64,000 bases of DNA from Cyanoderma ruficeps (taxonomy: Eukaryota; Chordata; Aves; Passeriformes; Timaliidae). The position numbers were made by a program, and so were the translations under genes. Positions 39,501 to 49,716 of the stretch are shown piece by piece (the stretch's first letter is position 1; the number at the start of each line of letters is the position of its first letter). The stretch is taken from assembly GCA_008694505.1 (NCBI GenBank), contig VZDJ01007749.1, positions 1,788,135 through 1,852,134 on the forward strand. The letters are read 5' to 3'. The notes beneath the pieces were generated by a model. The model was not told where the DNA came from. It searched no databases and was given only the letters and a program-made list of their open reading frames with translations.

Positions 39501-42500
39501 GTTTAATAGTGCTGGAAGATTAAAGCCTTTGGAACCTTTCAGCATTGGTGTGAAGGGTGTAATTCCACCAAGCCTTACTCATGCCAATACCCTCTGTCTT
39601 TAGGACTGGTAATATTGACTCAGCTTGCCAGTTAGCCATTAAATGGCAAGTGCCTTGTAGCAATTTGTCCAAGGTTGCACTTTGAAAAACTGTGGCAGGT
39701 GTAAAAGTTCCATATTTTCCATATGACCAAAGAGGATTGTAGGATCATGTTTTAGGGGAGGGTGTGGTAGCTTACCTGATAGTCTAGCCGTCAGTCATCA
39801 CATCAGTGACATATTGCATTGTCACTGGATGGGAGATGTGCCAGTAAAATGCAGATAGCTGTCCCTACATGAATGCTTTCCCAGAAGTCTATTTCCTATA
39901 TATGAATCCCCTATATTTGTCCTTAAGAAAAGAACGGAATGTGTATATATGATCAGATTTTTTCTCTCGTTAAGTTAATTACCTTTGGCTTCTGGAGTAG
40001 CTTAATTTTTCTTGCCCCATCAATAGGCCTGCTGAAAGAAGCACAACACAAAGGGTTTTATCTGTGTTATTGATTGGCTAGAAAGTGATGTGTTTGCGAC
40101 TACTGGAGTTTCTCCAGTGCATATTTATTTACATTGGGGGAAAAAATAAATCAGTATTACTTGGAGAAAAAATAACTAAAACTTTCATTTAACATTACAA
40201 AAGAGAGTATTGCTTAATCCCTGAAGTAGGAAATTGCTTTTCTTCATGATCCATTGCTTTCATACTGTTTCTGGCTGCTAGTGCAGAAGGAAAGAAAAAC
40301 TGTGTTCTCACTCTGTTTTCACCATATCTATTTTCTTATCCTCTATTAAAAAAAAAAAAAAAAAGAGAGAGAAAAATTTGGCTGCTAATTTGTTGTTGAA
40401 ATAAATACAGGGAGGGGAGAGCCTGGGTATGAAAAGATGTTTTTGTCTCGAACGGGCATTTGCAAACATGGAAGCAGAGTAAAACTTTATGTGAAAATCT
40501 GAAAAGAGGAGATTAAGGATTTGAAGTAGTATATCAAAGCTGAAGTATATGAGCTATTGCTATTCTTTGAGATGCCGTTATGGTTTTATACCTAAATTCG
40601 GCAGCATGCTCCCAGAAGATGAATGTTGCTAAGGAATGTTTTTTCCTTGTGTTCTGATCTTGTACATATACAAAGAAAATGGCAATTAGAAGCAAAAGGC
40701 ATAGCTGGCTGAAAATGATGGTATTTTATTTCACCTTGCTTTGGACGTGCTCTTTTTTGTTAAAAGCACCTATTGTTGTATTGCTTCTAATATGCACTAT
40801 AAAAATACAGTGTCTTACATTTTGGTGCTGGAAAATACAAATGGGCTATAAGTAAGGAATGATTAATTAGCTTTGGAAGTTACAGTACTTAATTAATGAT
40901 TCCCTGACATTGTCGGGACAGGTCACAGAATGGAATTTAGAGTAATTGAAAGTTACCAGCAATAGTTTTAATTTTTTTTCCTAGGAACGCCAGTAGAAGT
41001 TGTATTTTCTCTTTTCCTATCAGTGGTGTCCTTTGTTTCCTTTTTTAGTCTGACTGCTTTCTTGTTTTTTTTAACCCATTTAGTCTTGGAAACCATAATC
41101 AGAGGTTATACCAGTAAAATAGCAGTCTGAATATAATTGTGATGGCAAGTTTTTGAGACTGGTGTCTCACAGAAAAGGTACATGTACACTTCAGTTCGAG
41201 TTTCAGTTTGTGCTAGCTATATGAGGAAAATAGCAAGACCACACCATATGCCCAATAAAAGCTTCATTAGAAAGGCATTAGTAGATTAATCCAACTTACT
41301 CTGTGGTTTATTTTATTTAGAATGTAATAAGGTAAGTTCATTAGTTTGCAGACTTAATGTTTTCTACTGTACCTCAAAGCAACCAGTAACAATTCCACTG
41401 AGATCGCCCAGATCTCGCTAACACCTGTCAAGATAAACACATGGCTCTCTGGGGGAATCACCTTGGCAACATAACTGAGGGAATCTAGAAAAATAGTAAG
41501 TCTTTCACATACAAAAGACTGTTACACAGTGTAAACTTGATTAATGATTTTTCACATGCCTCTGAGGTCATATATCTCTTTAAAGTAGAAAAAAAAGTCA
41601 AATCAATCTCTGAAGAACAAATATTTTGGAATGTACAATACTGCATCTGAAATGTATTTTAAAGAACTTGAAGGATGTAGAATAATTGTGCAATTTGAAT
41701 TGAGCCTCAGAAAGGCTGTCTGAGACCAGCAATTCAGTCTCCATCCCCTCAGGGCTAATATATTAGATTACAAGGATTATTGTAGTGGCAGTATTTGTGC
41801 CACTACATTTAAGATTATGTCAGCATTTTCATTTTAAACCTGCATGTTCTGAGGTTCATAACTCAGCTATAGGAAATTTGCTTGGCGTTACAAATGTGTT
41901 CTGCACAACGGTGACACTTTTTTTCTGGGGGAAAGAAAAAGAAGAAAGAAAGAAGCTTAAAGCTAAATAACTATTTGGACGTTTTCAACTTATGGCTTTC
42001 AAAAGTTAATGTCATCTTCTTGCAACTCTGCTTTTTAAATTCAGTTCCTTCTGCAGCTCACTTGTAACACTACTGCTGTCTGGAGTCTGAAGCAATGCAT
42101 TGCACTGGACAAAGAGTAGATGGCTGCATCTTATCCCTTTCTTTGTCGAGACTGAAGCAGGACTACCACGTTCAAGGAAGGCAGGAGGTGGAACTTCACT
42201 GTATATCCTCTTCTCAACCCAGGCCAGAAAAGTGAGAGGTGTTGTGTGTTGTTCATGAGTCATAATGAGTGATATCTTAGAAATTCTGTTAGGAAACCCT
42301 GGTTAAAAATGCAGTCCTGACTTTAGGTGCTCTACAAACACCTTTTAAGGTTCTCCTGGTTATCAGTGAGCTTCCTACCAAANTGCCTTACAAGATCTTT
42401 AAACTCAATTTCCCCATTTTTGTGGCTGTTGCAACTTAGTCTATTGTGCACTTTCCTTGATATGGCATTTAAATCTCAGTTATTGTGCATGGTACACAAT

Positions 42501-43065
42501 ATTAAGGGCTGCAAACAACTCTGTAATACACACACTTTTCCTATTTCTCAAGGCCTTTATCAACCAAAGATTTTGCATATTCTTTGTGTTCTTTCACTGG
42601 ATACAGAAGAGCAGAATACTGGGTTCTGTTATTGGCATTTGTCATCAAACTTCTTGATGACTAATTTACAAGCTATTTTTGTGGTGGCTTGCTATTTGTC
42701 CCTAGCTGGAGTATTATTTGCTAAGGAGTTCAAATCAGTAGCGTTCAAGCTGTACCAGGGATCTCTTTGGCAATTCAGTGCTAATTCCTGCAGCAGCACT
42801 GGGAGAAGTCAGAGAGACTTTTGCAGGTTCTGCACCAGCAGCCTAACAGCCCATAGAATTAACCACTTGTGTGGTAGCCCAGAGAGAACATGACTAGAGA
42901 CCATTTGCTACAGGACCACAAATCTCCTAAATGCCTCTATGCACATACAGGTGGACTTGGCCTTATTTCCTGTGGCGTTAGATTGGAGTCAAAGGGGGAA
43001 GCTACACAAAGTGTTAGAAATATTTAGCCAGGTTAAACTAAAACAAAAACAAACAAACAAGCAAA

Positions 43066-43308
43066 AAGACATTAAGTGGCGTTGGCGCACTGGGAGCCAG
43101 CAAAAGCCAGCCCTCAGTGGATTCTGAGCCATCCTCCTCAAGCCAGCTCAAACCAGGGCTAATCCGAGTAAGGATGGACAAACTTGGCCAAAGTGCCCCC
43201 ATGACTTATGGACCAACCAGGGCTATTTCAGATGAAGAGGGACCTTCTCCTCAAAGTCAAAATTTCCCAGTGCAAAATGTTCTTCATGAACCCCTTCTGT
43301 TCTAAATT
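43066..43308 (+). other. GC-richer open block downstream of an A-rich run
   Basis: A 60-80 codon frame ends at TAA 43303-43305 and has an internal ATG at 43174 (MDKLGQSAPMTYGPTRAI). It is Ser/Pro/Gln-rich, of higher GC than its surroundings, and lies just after an AAACAAACAAACAAG run. No homologue was recognised and no splice sites are convincing, so it is listed as unexplained sequence rather than a gene. Confidence 0.12.
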
Positions 43309-44144
43309 GAAAAGATCTAGCTTACGTGCATGTCTTCAATGAAATGAAACTGAAAATCAGCTTGATTTTCACAGCAAGGAATAGAGAGAAAGGGATTACT
43401 TTATACACACAGAGTCAGGGAACATTTATTATGAAGATTTAAGCCAATCTGAACGGACAGAAAGACTTATTAACTGTACCAGGATTTGTTTTGAACTATG
43501 CATAGAGAGAGAATAGCTACACTACAGAGAAAGTAGCCTAAGTATTTCCTTTGTAAGCTTCCCTTTCTCAAATGGTAACCAAGATTTTGAATTTCTCTGC
43601 ATTTTATGGCTGCACAAATACTCCATTAATTTCCCTGAGATCATAATTTTTGCCTTCTGTCTTCAAGTAGTTCATATGATAAAGTTTCTTGGCATAAAGT
43701 AAACAGTGTCTGTCCTAGGTTATGTAGGGTTAGGACATAGACTGGCCATGAATGACAGGCCTTGGTTCAATATCTTGCAATTAACTGGCTTTTGAAAGGA
43801 ACATTCTCTGATGTTTAAAAGAGGAAAATTATTACCTCCACTGTTACCAGACATCAGTAAAACTCCTGGGAAATACAGTGTATAGGTCATTAAATTCAGC
43901 AGTGTTTATAGTGGAAAGTGGAAACATTAGCTTGACTGTTTGCTTCTCTAAGCCTCTGTCTGTGGGCTGGATAAACATGAATTCTGGTCTGTTTAATTGT
44001 AATCACAGAATGCCCCTGTGTTTTCAAAGGGAGAGTCCAAGCCTAGTTGTGGGGAAAACCTGTAACATAAAGCATTGGTAGTGTGTTAAAGCTCTCCATG
44101 GTTAATTACATTGCATTGCTGTAATACAGATACCAATTTGTAGA

Positions 44145-44213
44145 GGTGTTTTGGGTTGGGTTTTTTTGGTGTGTTGTTTTGTTTTGGGGTTTTTTGGGGT
44201 TTTTTTTTATTAT
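44145..44213 (+). repeat. T/G-rich low-complexity tract
   Basis: GTTTTGGGTTGGGTTTTTTTGG is followed by TGTTTTGTTTTGGGG and further T/G runs. It is similar in kind to the tract near 11 kb, with several G runs of 2-4. Confidence 0.85.
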
Positions 44214-45173
44214 TTTGCTGAACAGCGGTTGAGCTTCATGAGTTTCAGAGTGAATGTTACTAAGTGCAGGATTAACTAGAAGTGGCCAGAGGAGCCTGGT
44301 TGCATAACGTGGCACTTAAGCAAAAGGAGCCCTGAATTTAACTGACAACTTCTGCTGGCCTCAGGCATGGTCTGCACTTCAGTTTTGCTGGTGTTGCTGA
44401 AGTTGTCCATCTTAGTGGATCTATCTGTGCTGTTGCAAAGAGATATGTTAATACCAGCAAGAAGTATCTAATTTTATTTGAGGAAGTAATGTAAACTACG
44501 CTCATGGCAGTACTTTTTTTTTTTTTTGTTGGTATAAATTTTCTTTAGGAGCATTTGGTGTTTAGCATAGCATAGCATAATGACACTAAAAGAAGTCAGG
44601 GAAAGATATGTTCTCACAATAAGGATATTCTTATTCAACAAATTTAGGAGCCTACTGGTATTAACAGAGTTCATTGGTGGAAATACCTTGATTAAAAGTC
44701 ACCTTTCCTACCAATGTGACCTGCACAGGGTAGGTGTTAAATGGGACTAACTTCATTGAGCTGAATCTTGAGATACTGAAAACTACCTTGTGAACACTAG
44801 AGTTCATTTTCACGTTTTATTTACTATGCTTGCAGTGGAATATTTATTTGTTTACACGAACTCTTGTTCATTGCCTTCTTTTGTACCACCTCTTCATTCT
44901 TTGACTGAGCCTTCACAGACTGATACCAGCATGTTGATTGTGTCGGAAGTACAATTCTGTCCTTGGGGATCAAAAGCACATTATTTCAACTTCAGTTAGT
45001 CCTCAGCTAACAAAAATTCATACTCTTATGTCAGCAGGGGGTAAAAAAGGCAAGCATTTTAAATAAGACAGGCTGCTTACCTTTGGTTTTCATTGTGGTT
45101 ACTTGCAGAAGCTTTTAACTTGTCATTAAAAAGCCTAACTCCAACTGCCAAAACACCCAATTAAACTTTTTAA

Positions 45174-45732
45174 ATAGAATCACAGAGTTGTAGGGCCCTT
45201 TAGGTTGGAAGAGACCTCTAAGATCACCATTAACCTAGCACTGTCAAGGCCATTGAATCATGTCCTTAAGTGCCACACAGAAACCTGGAATGGTTTGGGT
45301 TGAAAGAGACCTTAAATATGATCTTGTTCCAACTCCCCTGTCGTGGACAGGGACACCTTCCCAATGGAGCACTAGACCAGAGCTCCATCCAGCCTGGCCT
45401 TGAACACTTCCAGGATGTGTGGGGCATCCACAGCTTCTCTGGGCAAACTGTTCCAGTGCCTCACCACCCTCACAGTAAAGAATTTCTTTCCAATATCTAA
45501 CCTGAATCTCTACAGGTCTTTTCAAATTCTTCCAAGAATGATTAATTCACCACTTCCCTGGGCAGCCTGTTCCCCCCCGGGCAGCCTGTTCCCATGCTTG
45601 ACAACACTTGTAGAAATTTTTCCAGACATCCAGTATAAATTTTCCCTGTCGTGATTTGAGACCATTCCTTCTTGTTCTATCACTCCTTACTTGAGGAAAG
45701 AGACCAACACTCACCTACAATCTTCCTTAAAT
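45174..45732 (-). mobile_element. CR1 LINE, antisense, interrupted by a second CR1
   Basis: The left part (45174-about 45285) reads as the reverse complement of a CR1 3' end: ATAGAATCACAGAG, TTTAGGTTGGAAGAGACCTCTAAGATCACC, AATCATGTCCTTAAGTGCCACA. The right part (about 45540-45732) resumes the same consensus: ACCACTTCCCTGGGCAGCCTGTTCC, TGCTTGACAACACTTGTAGAAATTTTT, CTTCTTGTTCTATCACTCC, GAGAAAGAGACCAACACTCACC-like sequence. Between them sits a second CR1. About 35-40 bases of the expected outer sequence are missing at the junction. GGGCAGCCTGTTCCC occurs twice in the right part (45560-45573 and 45579-45593). Confidence 0.88.
45286..45530 (-). mobile_element. CR1 LINE nested inside an older CR1
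   Basis: This begins GGAATGGTTTGGGTTGAAAGAGACC, continues through CCAACTCCCCTGTCGTGGACAGGGACACC, CTAGACCAGAGCTCCATCCAGCC and TTGAACACTTCCAGGATG, and ends after GTAAAGAATTTCTTTCCAATATCTAACCTGAATCTC. It is the reverse complement of a CR1 3' end, from a subfamily different from the element it interrupts. It must be the younger insertion of the two. Confidence 0.88.
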
Positions 45733-47439
45733 CAAAACACGCAAAAAGTATAAGTGTCTGACTACCAGGATTTGCTTCAAATCAGAAAGACGTTTTATTA
45801 ACTTGCTGAAAATACAAAAAAAAATTGAGCAAGAGAGGATTTTACTGGAATGTCCCTCATTTACTATCTCATTCCTATCTCCATCGTGCTTTCATACACA
45901 CTCCCTTCCTCACCTTCCTGATGAAGAATCTTTTAATATTTTCTGCAAAATAATTCTCTCCCATTTCTCACCCTTGCACTGCATTAGATCACCTTTCTCT
46001 CCCGTGAAACTTGGATAGTCCTCTCTTGCTTGTGGTTCAGAGTGCAGAGCCAGAAAAATGTCAAACTTTGTTAAAATTGGAGTTGCTACATCCAAGGTGC
46101 TGATCACATTAGCAGATCTAGAAAGACACGCCTACTTAGAGGGTACTCCCCCCATTCACACTTTAACAGGGCATTAAATAAGAGTTAGATGCCTAAATAG
46201 TTTTGTGAGGATTTGGCCTTTGTGTACTCAACTCTTGGTTTGGATGTACAGAAGCAAAACAATTCATTAAGTTAATAGTCCCTAAATAGTGTTTAATATC
46301 ACAATGTAGCACCTAAAAGTGACCCATTATAATCTATCCGATGGAAAAAAAAAACAAAAAAGCACTTCACTAAGTAGTCTCCAGGCACAAATCGAGACTA
46401 GGAACTTTAGTGGCAGTTGTGTATGTGTGCTGCATAAATAGTACATATTTAATAAAGTAGAGCGCTTAAAAACCCCTTTTATCCTCAGTAAAATATTAAA
46501 TGAAGTACCCTAGAAGTACCTAAAGATTTTATTCATTTGTCCTTGTTTTTTAAGCACTTTAGGCCTCCCTGGCACAGTAGATGGCAGATGGAGCAAGAAT
46601 TTAGATTAAGGTATGTAAACTATGAAGATATCCAACAACACAGAGTGCTTCCACAAAGTCCTTCTGAATCCACACCGAAGTGGATCTTTAACCAAAGTTG
46701 AACGAACGATGCTCAGTCTGGCAGGGGTCTGTGGAAAGCCCTTCTCGGCAAGGTTACACCTAATGGGCAATCCCCCAATGGGGATGGAGCCTTGCTTTCC
46801 TGGGTGCCGGCAGGGAAACTCCCACTGTAAGGTCGCACAATGCAGCTCCCCATGGCCTTAAAACAGCACAGCCAAGCGAAGTTTGTCTAGACAGGGCTTG
46901 CCAACTGAAATTTTATCTGTACAACTGCGTTGCCAACTGTATCGTTACACGGTTGGCAATACGGGTTTCCTATTTCAGAGGAGTGATAACAATTTTAAGT
47001 TCCTCGTCTGTAGGATGTCTAGAATCATTAAGAACAGTCAACTACTGCCTGTTTCTAAAACGGCAGCAACATGTGAACAGTTTAATGAAAAACTGGTTCC
47101 AGTGACTGAAATATTTTGTTTCTTGAGTCAGATTGATAGAAAACCTAGTGGTATTTATGGATGAAATTTCTAACACACATTACTTGCATGAACAGGAAAC
47201 ATATATCAGGAGGATTAATTTTATGAGAGCTGTCGAATCCAGGCTGACGTTTCTTTATGGTTTCATACCTTTTTCTCCTTCTTTCCCTAACTCTGAAACT
47301 CAGAGACTTTATTGTCTTTTATTTTTTTTGGAGGTGACAGTGCATGACAGTTGAAAGGTGATAATTTGGAAAATTGGTGTTTCTTCTTTCACACGGAGGC
47401 TTTTGGAAACAGTTGGAAAAGTCACTGACTTCTTCCTGA
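45733..47439. other. Flank between nested CR1s and the promoter island
   Basis: AT-rich at first. Between about 46.65 and 47.0 kb the sequence becomes moderately GC-richer with scattered CpGs, forming the shore of the island. No gene, repeat or RNA was recognised. This is the proximal 5' flank of the NRXN1-beta promoter domain. Confidence 0.5.
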
Positions 47440-48782
47440 GCTGCCTTTCTCTCTGGCGAGCCGGGGTGGCCGGTGTTACAGGGTGGCCCCCGGGACAGGG
47501 TGGGTGCGGGCTTCCTTCGAGGTTCGTGCCTGCCCTTCCACGGAGCGCAGAAAGGGCTCGGGCACCGGGACTGCCGCTTTCCTCACTCCCTTAATGCTTT
47601 GTTAAAATTCACCTCGGCGTCTTGGCAAAACTTCGCGTGCGTGGCGAGGCTGTGATGCGACGCGTCCAGGTGGGCAGGGGTGTGGCCAGCACCGCCCCCG
47701 GGGCAGGGCAGGAGCTGCCGCTTGCTCTCCGCTGCTCCGGGGGCTCGGGGCCCTTTGGTCGCTGTGTGCGGCCTCCGGCACGACCCCGCGGCGGAGGGCG
47801 TTTCTCTCGCCGGGGGGAGCGATCCGCCCTGGGCTGAGGGGAGCCGGGGCGAAATGCCTTTCTCGTTCCTCAGCCTACGCAGCTGAGCAAAGGTTGCGAC
47901 TTCCCTTCGCACCCGCGGGAATTAGCGCCTCGGCGAATTGCAGCGGTTTTCATTTAAATTAACGCGAAATGTATTTTAAAAAAAAATTCTCACGCCCACC
48001 GCTCGCCCTCTCGCTTTCACGCATCCGCACCCCGCACCCATGATCTCATGCTGCTGAAGGCATGGCACAAGATCTACGGCAGGCTGGGAGCGGGGGAGGG
48101 AGGGAGGCAGAGACAGAGGAGGGCCGGGAGTGTGCGGCTCGCACACCCTGCTGTGCCCAGGTGCGGTACTGCAGGGGCTGCGCCTCCGCGCCCGGCTCCG
48201 GGGGGCGCAGGACCCGCCGCGGGGTGATGGTTTGCCCTTACACTACCGAGCCTTGGCTTTGAAACGTGACATCGGTTCCCATGGCACCCTCGGCTCTGTG
48301 TGTGTCTCAGCGGGGTGGTGGTGTGGGGTAGCCCTCCGCCCTGCTTTGGGGGTGGGCGTGGGACGAGCGCCGCGGCGGGGCCCCTCACCCGGGTGGCGAT
48401 GCGGGAGCTGCCGGCGCCGCCCTGCAGCTGCGGGGGAACGGGGAGCCTCAGCCCAGAAAGGATTTTTTTCAGCCCAGTTTGCGGCCGCGGCTGGCGGTGG
48501 GCGGCCGAAGTGCGGTAGTTGAGTAGTGCCGGAGAAAATCCCGGTAACTCTTTGTTCGGCGCCGTGTGTGTAATTACCAGATAATCACAGCCGGTGCCCG
48601 AATAGACGAAGGGAAACATCTGATGGGCGAAGTTTAAGGAAATTAAAAGACACCGAAATCGGGTTTTTTTTAAGATGAAAGTGGGTTTTCTAGACCCTGG
48701 TACCTGTGAACTACCGGAGGAGGGGAAGTGCTCCTGCCGTGCTGCTGACTCCGCGGCGCGGGTGGGGAGGAGAGGCGNNNNN

Positions 48783-48802
48783 GTGTGTGTGTGTGTGTGT
48801 GT
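48783..48802 (+). repeat. (GT)n microsatellite beside a 5-base assembly gap
   Basis: Ten GT units follow directly on five Ns (48778-48782) inside the CpG island, so the true repeat length is unresolved in this assembly. Confidence 0.85.
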
Positions 48803-48965
48803 CCCTCCACACCGCCCGAGCCGCGTTCTGGCAGTGCGCGCCTCCCGAAAGGATGAGGAGAGGGAGCGCGACTGTGTGGGAGCTGAACTCAGCCTCCCTC
48901 TTTAACATAGGCTCGTCCTCTGCATTGCATCCAAGCCTCAGCGATTTGCTGTTCGGAGACTGCAG

Positions 48966-48973
48966 ATTTGCAT
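48966..48973 (+). promoter_or_regulatory. Octamer (POU-factor) motif upstream of NRXN1-beta
   Basis: A perfect ATTTGCAT octamer, the consensus for POU-domain factors, lies about 750 bases upstream of the beta start codon in the less CpG-rich saddle of the island. An exact 8-mer is expected by chance about twice in 64 kb when both strands count, so position inside the island is the main argument. Confidence 0.35.
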
Positions 48974-48990
48974 AGCCCTGCTCCTCACAA

Positions 48991-49024
48991 GCATGCTTAT
49001 TTTTATTTTTATTTTTTTTCCCAG
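48991..49024 (+). other. Splice-acceptor-like pyrimidine tract and CAG
   Basis: A run of T-rich sequence with A interruptions ends in TTTTTTTCCCAG at 49024, an acceptor-like sequence lying in the island 690 bases before the beta ATG. It could be the acceptor of a leader exon spliced from further up the island. The alternative is that it is merely a T-rich stretch. A similar but weaker site (CTTTTCTCTTTCTTAGCAG) ends at 49310. Confidence 0.25.
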
Positions 49025-49129
49025 CTTCTTTCATAAGGGTGCACTATTCTCCCTGAAAACATCCTCGGGTATTACTGTCAATAGCCAGACCACTGAGATT
49101 GCCGGAGCAGCCTGATTATTGTCTGGCGG

Positions 49130-49186
49130 CGTGTGCGAGTGTGTGAGTGTGTGTTCGCGAGTGTGAGTGTGTGTGCGCGCCGGGAG
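49130..49186 (+). repeat. GT/GC alternating purine-pyrimidine tract in the leader
   Basis: Imperfect repeats of GTGTGCGAGTGTGTGAGTGTG ending in GTGTGTGCGCGC make about 55 bases of nearly alternating purine-pyrimidine sequence. Such tracts favour left-handed Z-DNA and are common next to vertebrate promoters. It lies about 530-590 bases upstream of the beta ATG. Confidence 0.6.
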
Positions 49187-49220
49187 AGAGCTCGCTCGGT
49201 GAGGGCTCACCAGTTTGGAG

Positions 49221-49277
49221 ATGAATGGAGGGAAGAGCAGCAGTTTGATTTTCCTCTGCTTTCCCAGCGCTGGCTGA
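49221..49277 (+). other. Upstream ORF 1 in the NRXN1-beta leader (18 codons)
   Basis: ATG at 49221 opens an 18-residue frame (starting MNGGKSSS) that stops at TGA 49275-49277. The stop overlaps the ATG of the next small ORF in the arrangement TGATG. It matters only if transcription starts upstream of 49.22 kb. No similarity to a known peptide was recognised. Any role would be to tune ribosome access to the main AUG. Confidence 0.35.
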
Positions 49278-49375
49278 TGGAGTGGCATCCCCTTTTCTCT
49301 TTCTTAGCAGACATGTGGCATGATTGGCTACACTGTGGATTACTGAGGATGGGGGAATGCTTGGCATCCTCGTAG
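49277..49375 (+). other. Upstream ORF 2 in the NRXN1-beta leader (32 codons)
   Basis: The ATG at 49277 overlaps the stop of upstream ORF 1. The 32-residue frame (MEWHPLFSFL..., Trp/Leu/His-rich) ends at TAG 49373-49375. It spans both the inverted CCAAT motif and an acceptor-like AG at 49309-49310, so it is in the mRNA only if those positions are exonic. Confidence 0.33.
49323..49327 (-). promoter_or_regulatory. Inverted CCAAT box (ATTGG)
   Basis: TGATTGGCT carries an NF-Y-type CCAAT box read on the minus strand, about 390 bases upstream of the beta ATG. The flanking GATTGGCT context fits NF-Y preference. It overlaps upstream ORF 2, so it acts as a promoter element only if transcription starts downstream of it. 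Confidence 0.3.
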
Positions 49376-49507
49376 CCCTTGCAACTGTGGAGTATTGTTA
49401 ATGAGCACCAGCCCCGGGAAAGCTGAAACTAACGATTGTTTGGGCGCGGGGCTTTTCCCCACTTCCACCTTTTTGCGAAGGCTCTGAACTGCCTGGATTC
49501 TCTGACT

Positions 49508-49600
49508 ATGTCTCGGATTGTTTTGGGTAGAAGAAGACCTGGAGAAAAGGATCCTCATAGGCTTTCCCAAAGGGAAGAGATGGCTCGCCTGGTGCCGTGA
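49508..49600 (+). other. Upstream ORF 3 in the NRXN1-beta leader (30 codons)
   Basis: ATG at 49508 (A at -3) opens 30 codons beginning MSRIVLGRRRPGEK. A second in-frame ATG lies at 49580 with G at -3 and G at +4. The frame stops at TGA 49598-49600, 116 bases before the main start codon. This is the upstream ORF most likely to lie in the mature mRNA because it is closest to the coding start. It is in a different frame from NRXN1-beta, so it would reduce rather than extend beta translation. Confidence 0.45.
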
Positions 49601-49716
49601 GCTGCAGCCAGCGCCGTGTGCGAGTGTGCGAGCGCCTCTGCCCAAAGTTTGCCTCCGTTGCTGTGGCTGCTGCTCCTCCCGAGGACGCCGCGGGCCGGCT
49701 CGCCGCGCACCGGAGG

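Larger units (their letters stand above)
36571..45173. other. NRXN1 intron, AT-rich, no gene recognised
   Basis: Contains poly-A runs at 38276-38292 and 40348-40364, a poly-T run at 44514-44527, a small AGCAT triplication near 44.57 kb, the T/G-rich tract at 44.15 kb and the open block near 43.1 kb. A 188-codon open frame at 42327-42893 includes an N and has random-like composition. Nothing else was recognised. Confidence 0.55.
49030..49716 (+). other. NRXN1: Probable 5' leader of NRXN1-beta mRNA
   Basis: This is the stretch directly upstream of the beta start codon. It has in-frame stops at 49528-49530 and 49558-49560, so no longer in-frame AUG-initiated protein is possible from this exon. 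It holds three short upstream ORFs (49221-49277, 49277-49375, 49508-49600), an inverted CCAAT motif and a GT-rich run. The left boundary is arbitrary: the transcription start is not visible, and an upstream non-coding exon remains possible because two acceptor-like sites are present (listed separately). Confidence 0.5.

Noticed and set aside
42327..42893. 188-codon plus-strand open frame
   Set aside because: It contains an N, is rich in Leu/Ser/Phe/Cys as random AT-rich frames are, and has no recognised domain or splice signals.
47682..47707. CCAGCACC followed by GGGGCAGGGC, partly like an RE1/NRSF site
   Set aside because: The left half fits but spacing and right half do not match the consensus well.
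48074..48619. 181-codon minus-strand open frame in the CpG island
   Set aside because: Pro/Arg/Gly/Ala-rich with no recognisable domain; GC-rich DNA has few stop codons, and both strands are open in several frames here.
49597..49716. N-terminal extension of NRXN1-beta from a GTG in frame
   Set aside because: Vertebrate nuclear genes rarely start at GTG; the ATG at 49717 has a strong context and leads directly into a signal peptide.
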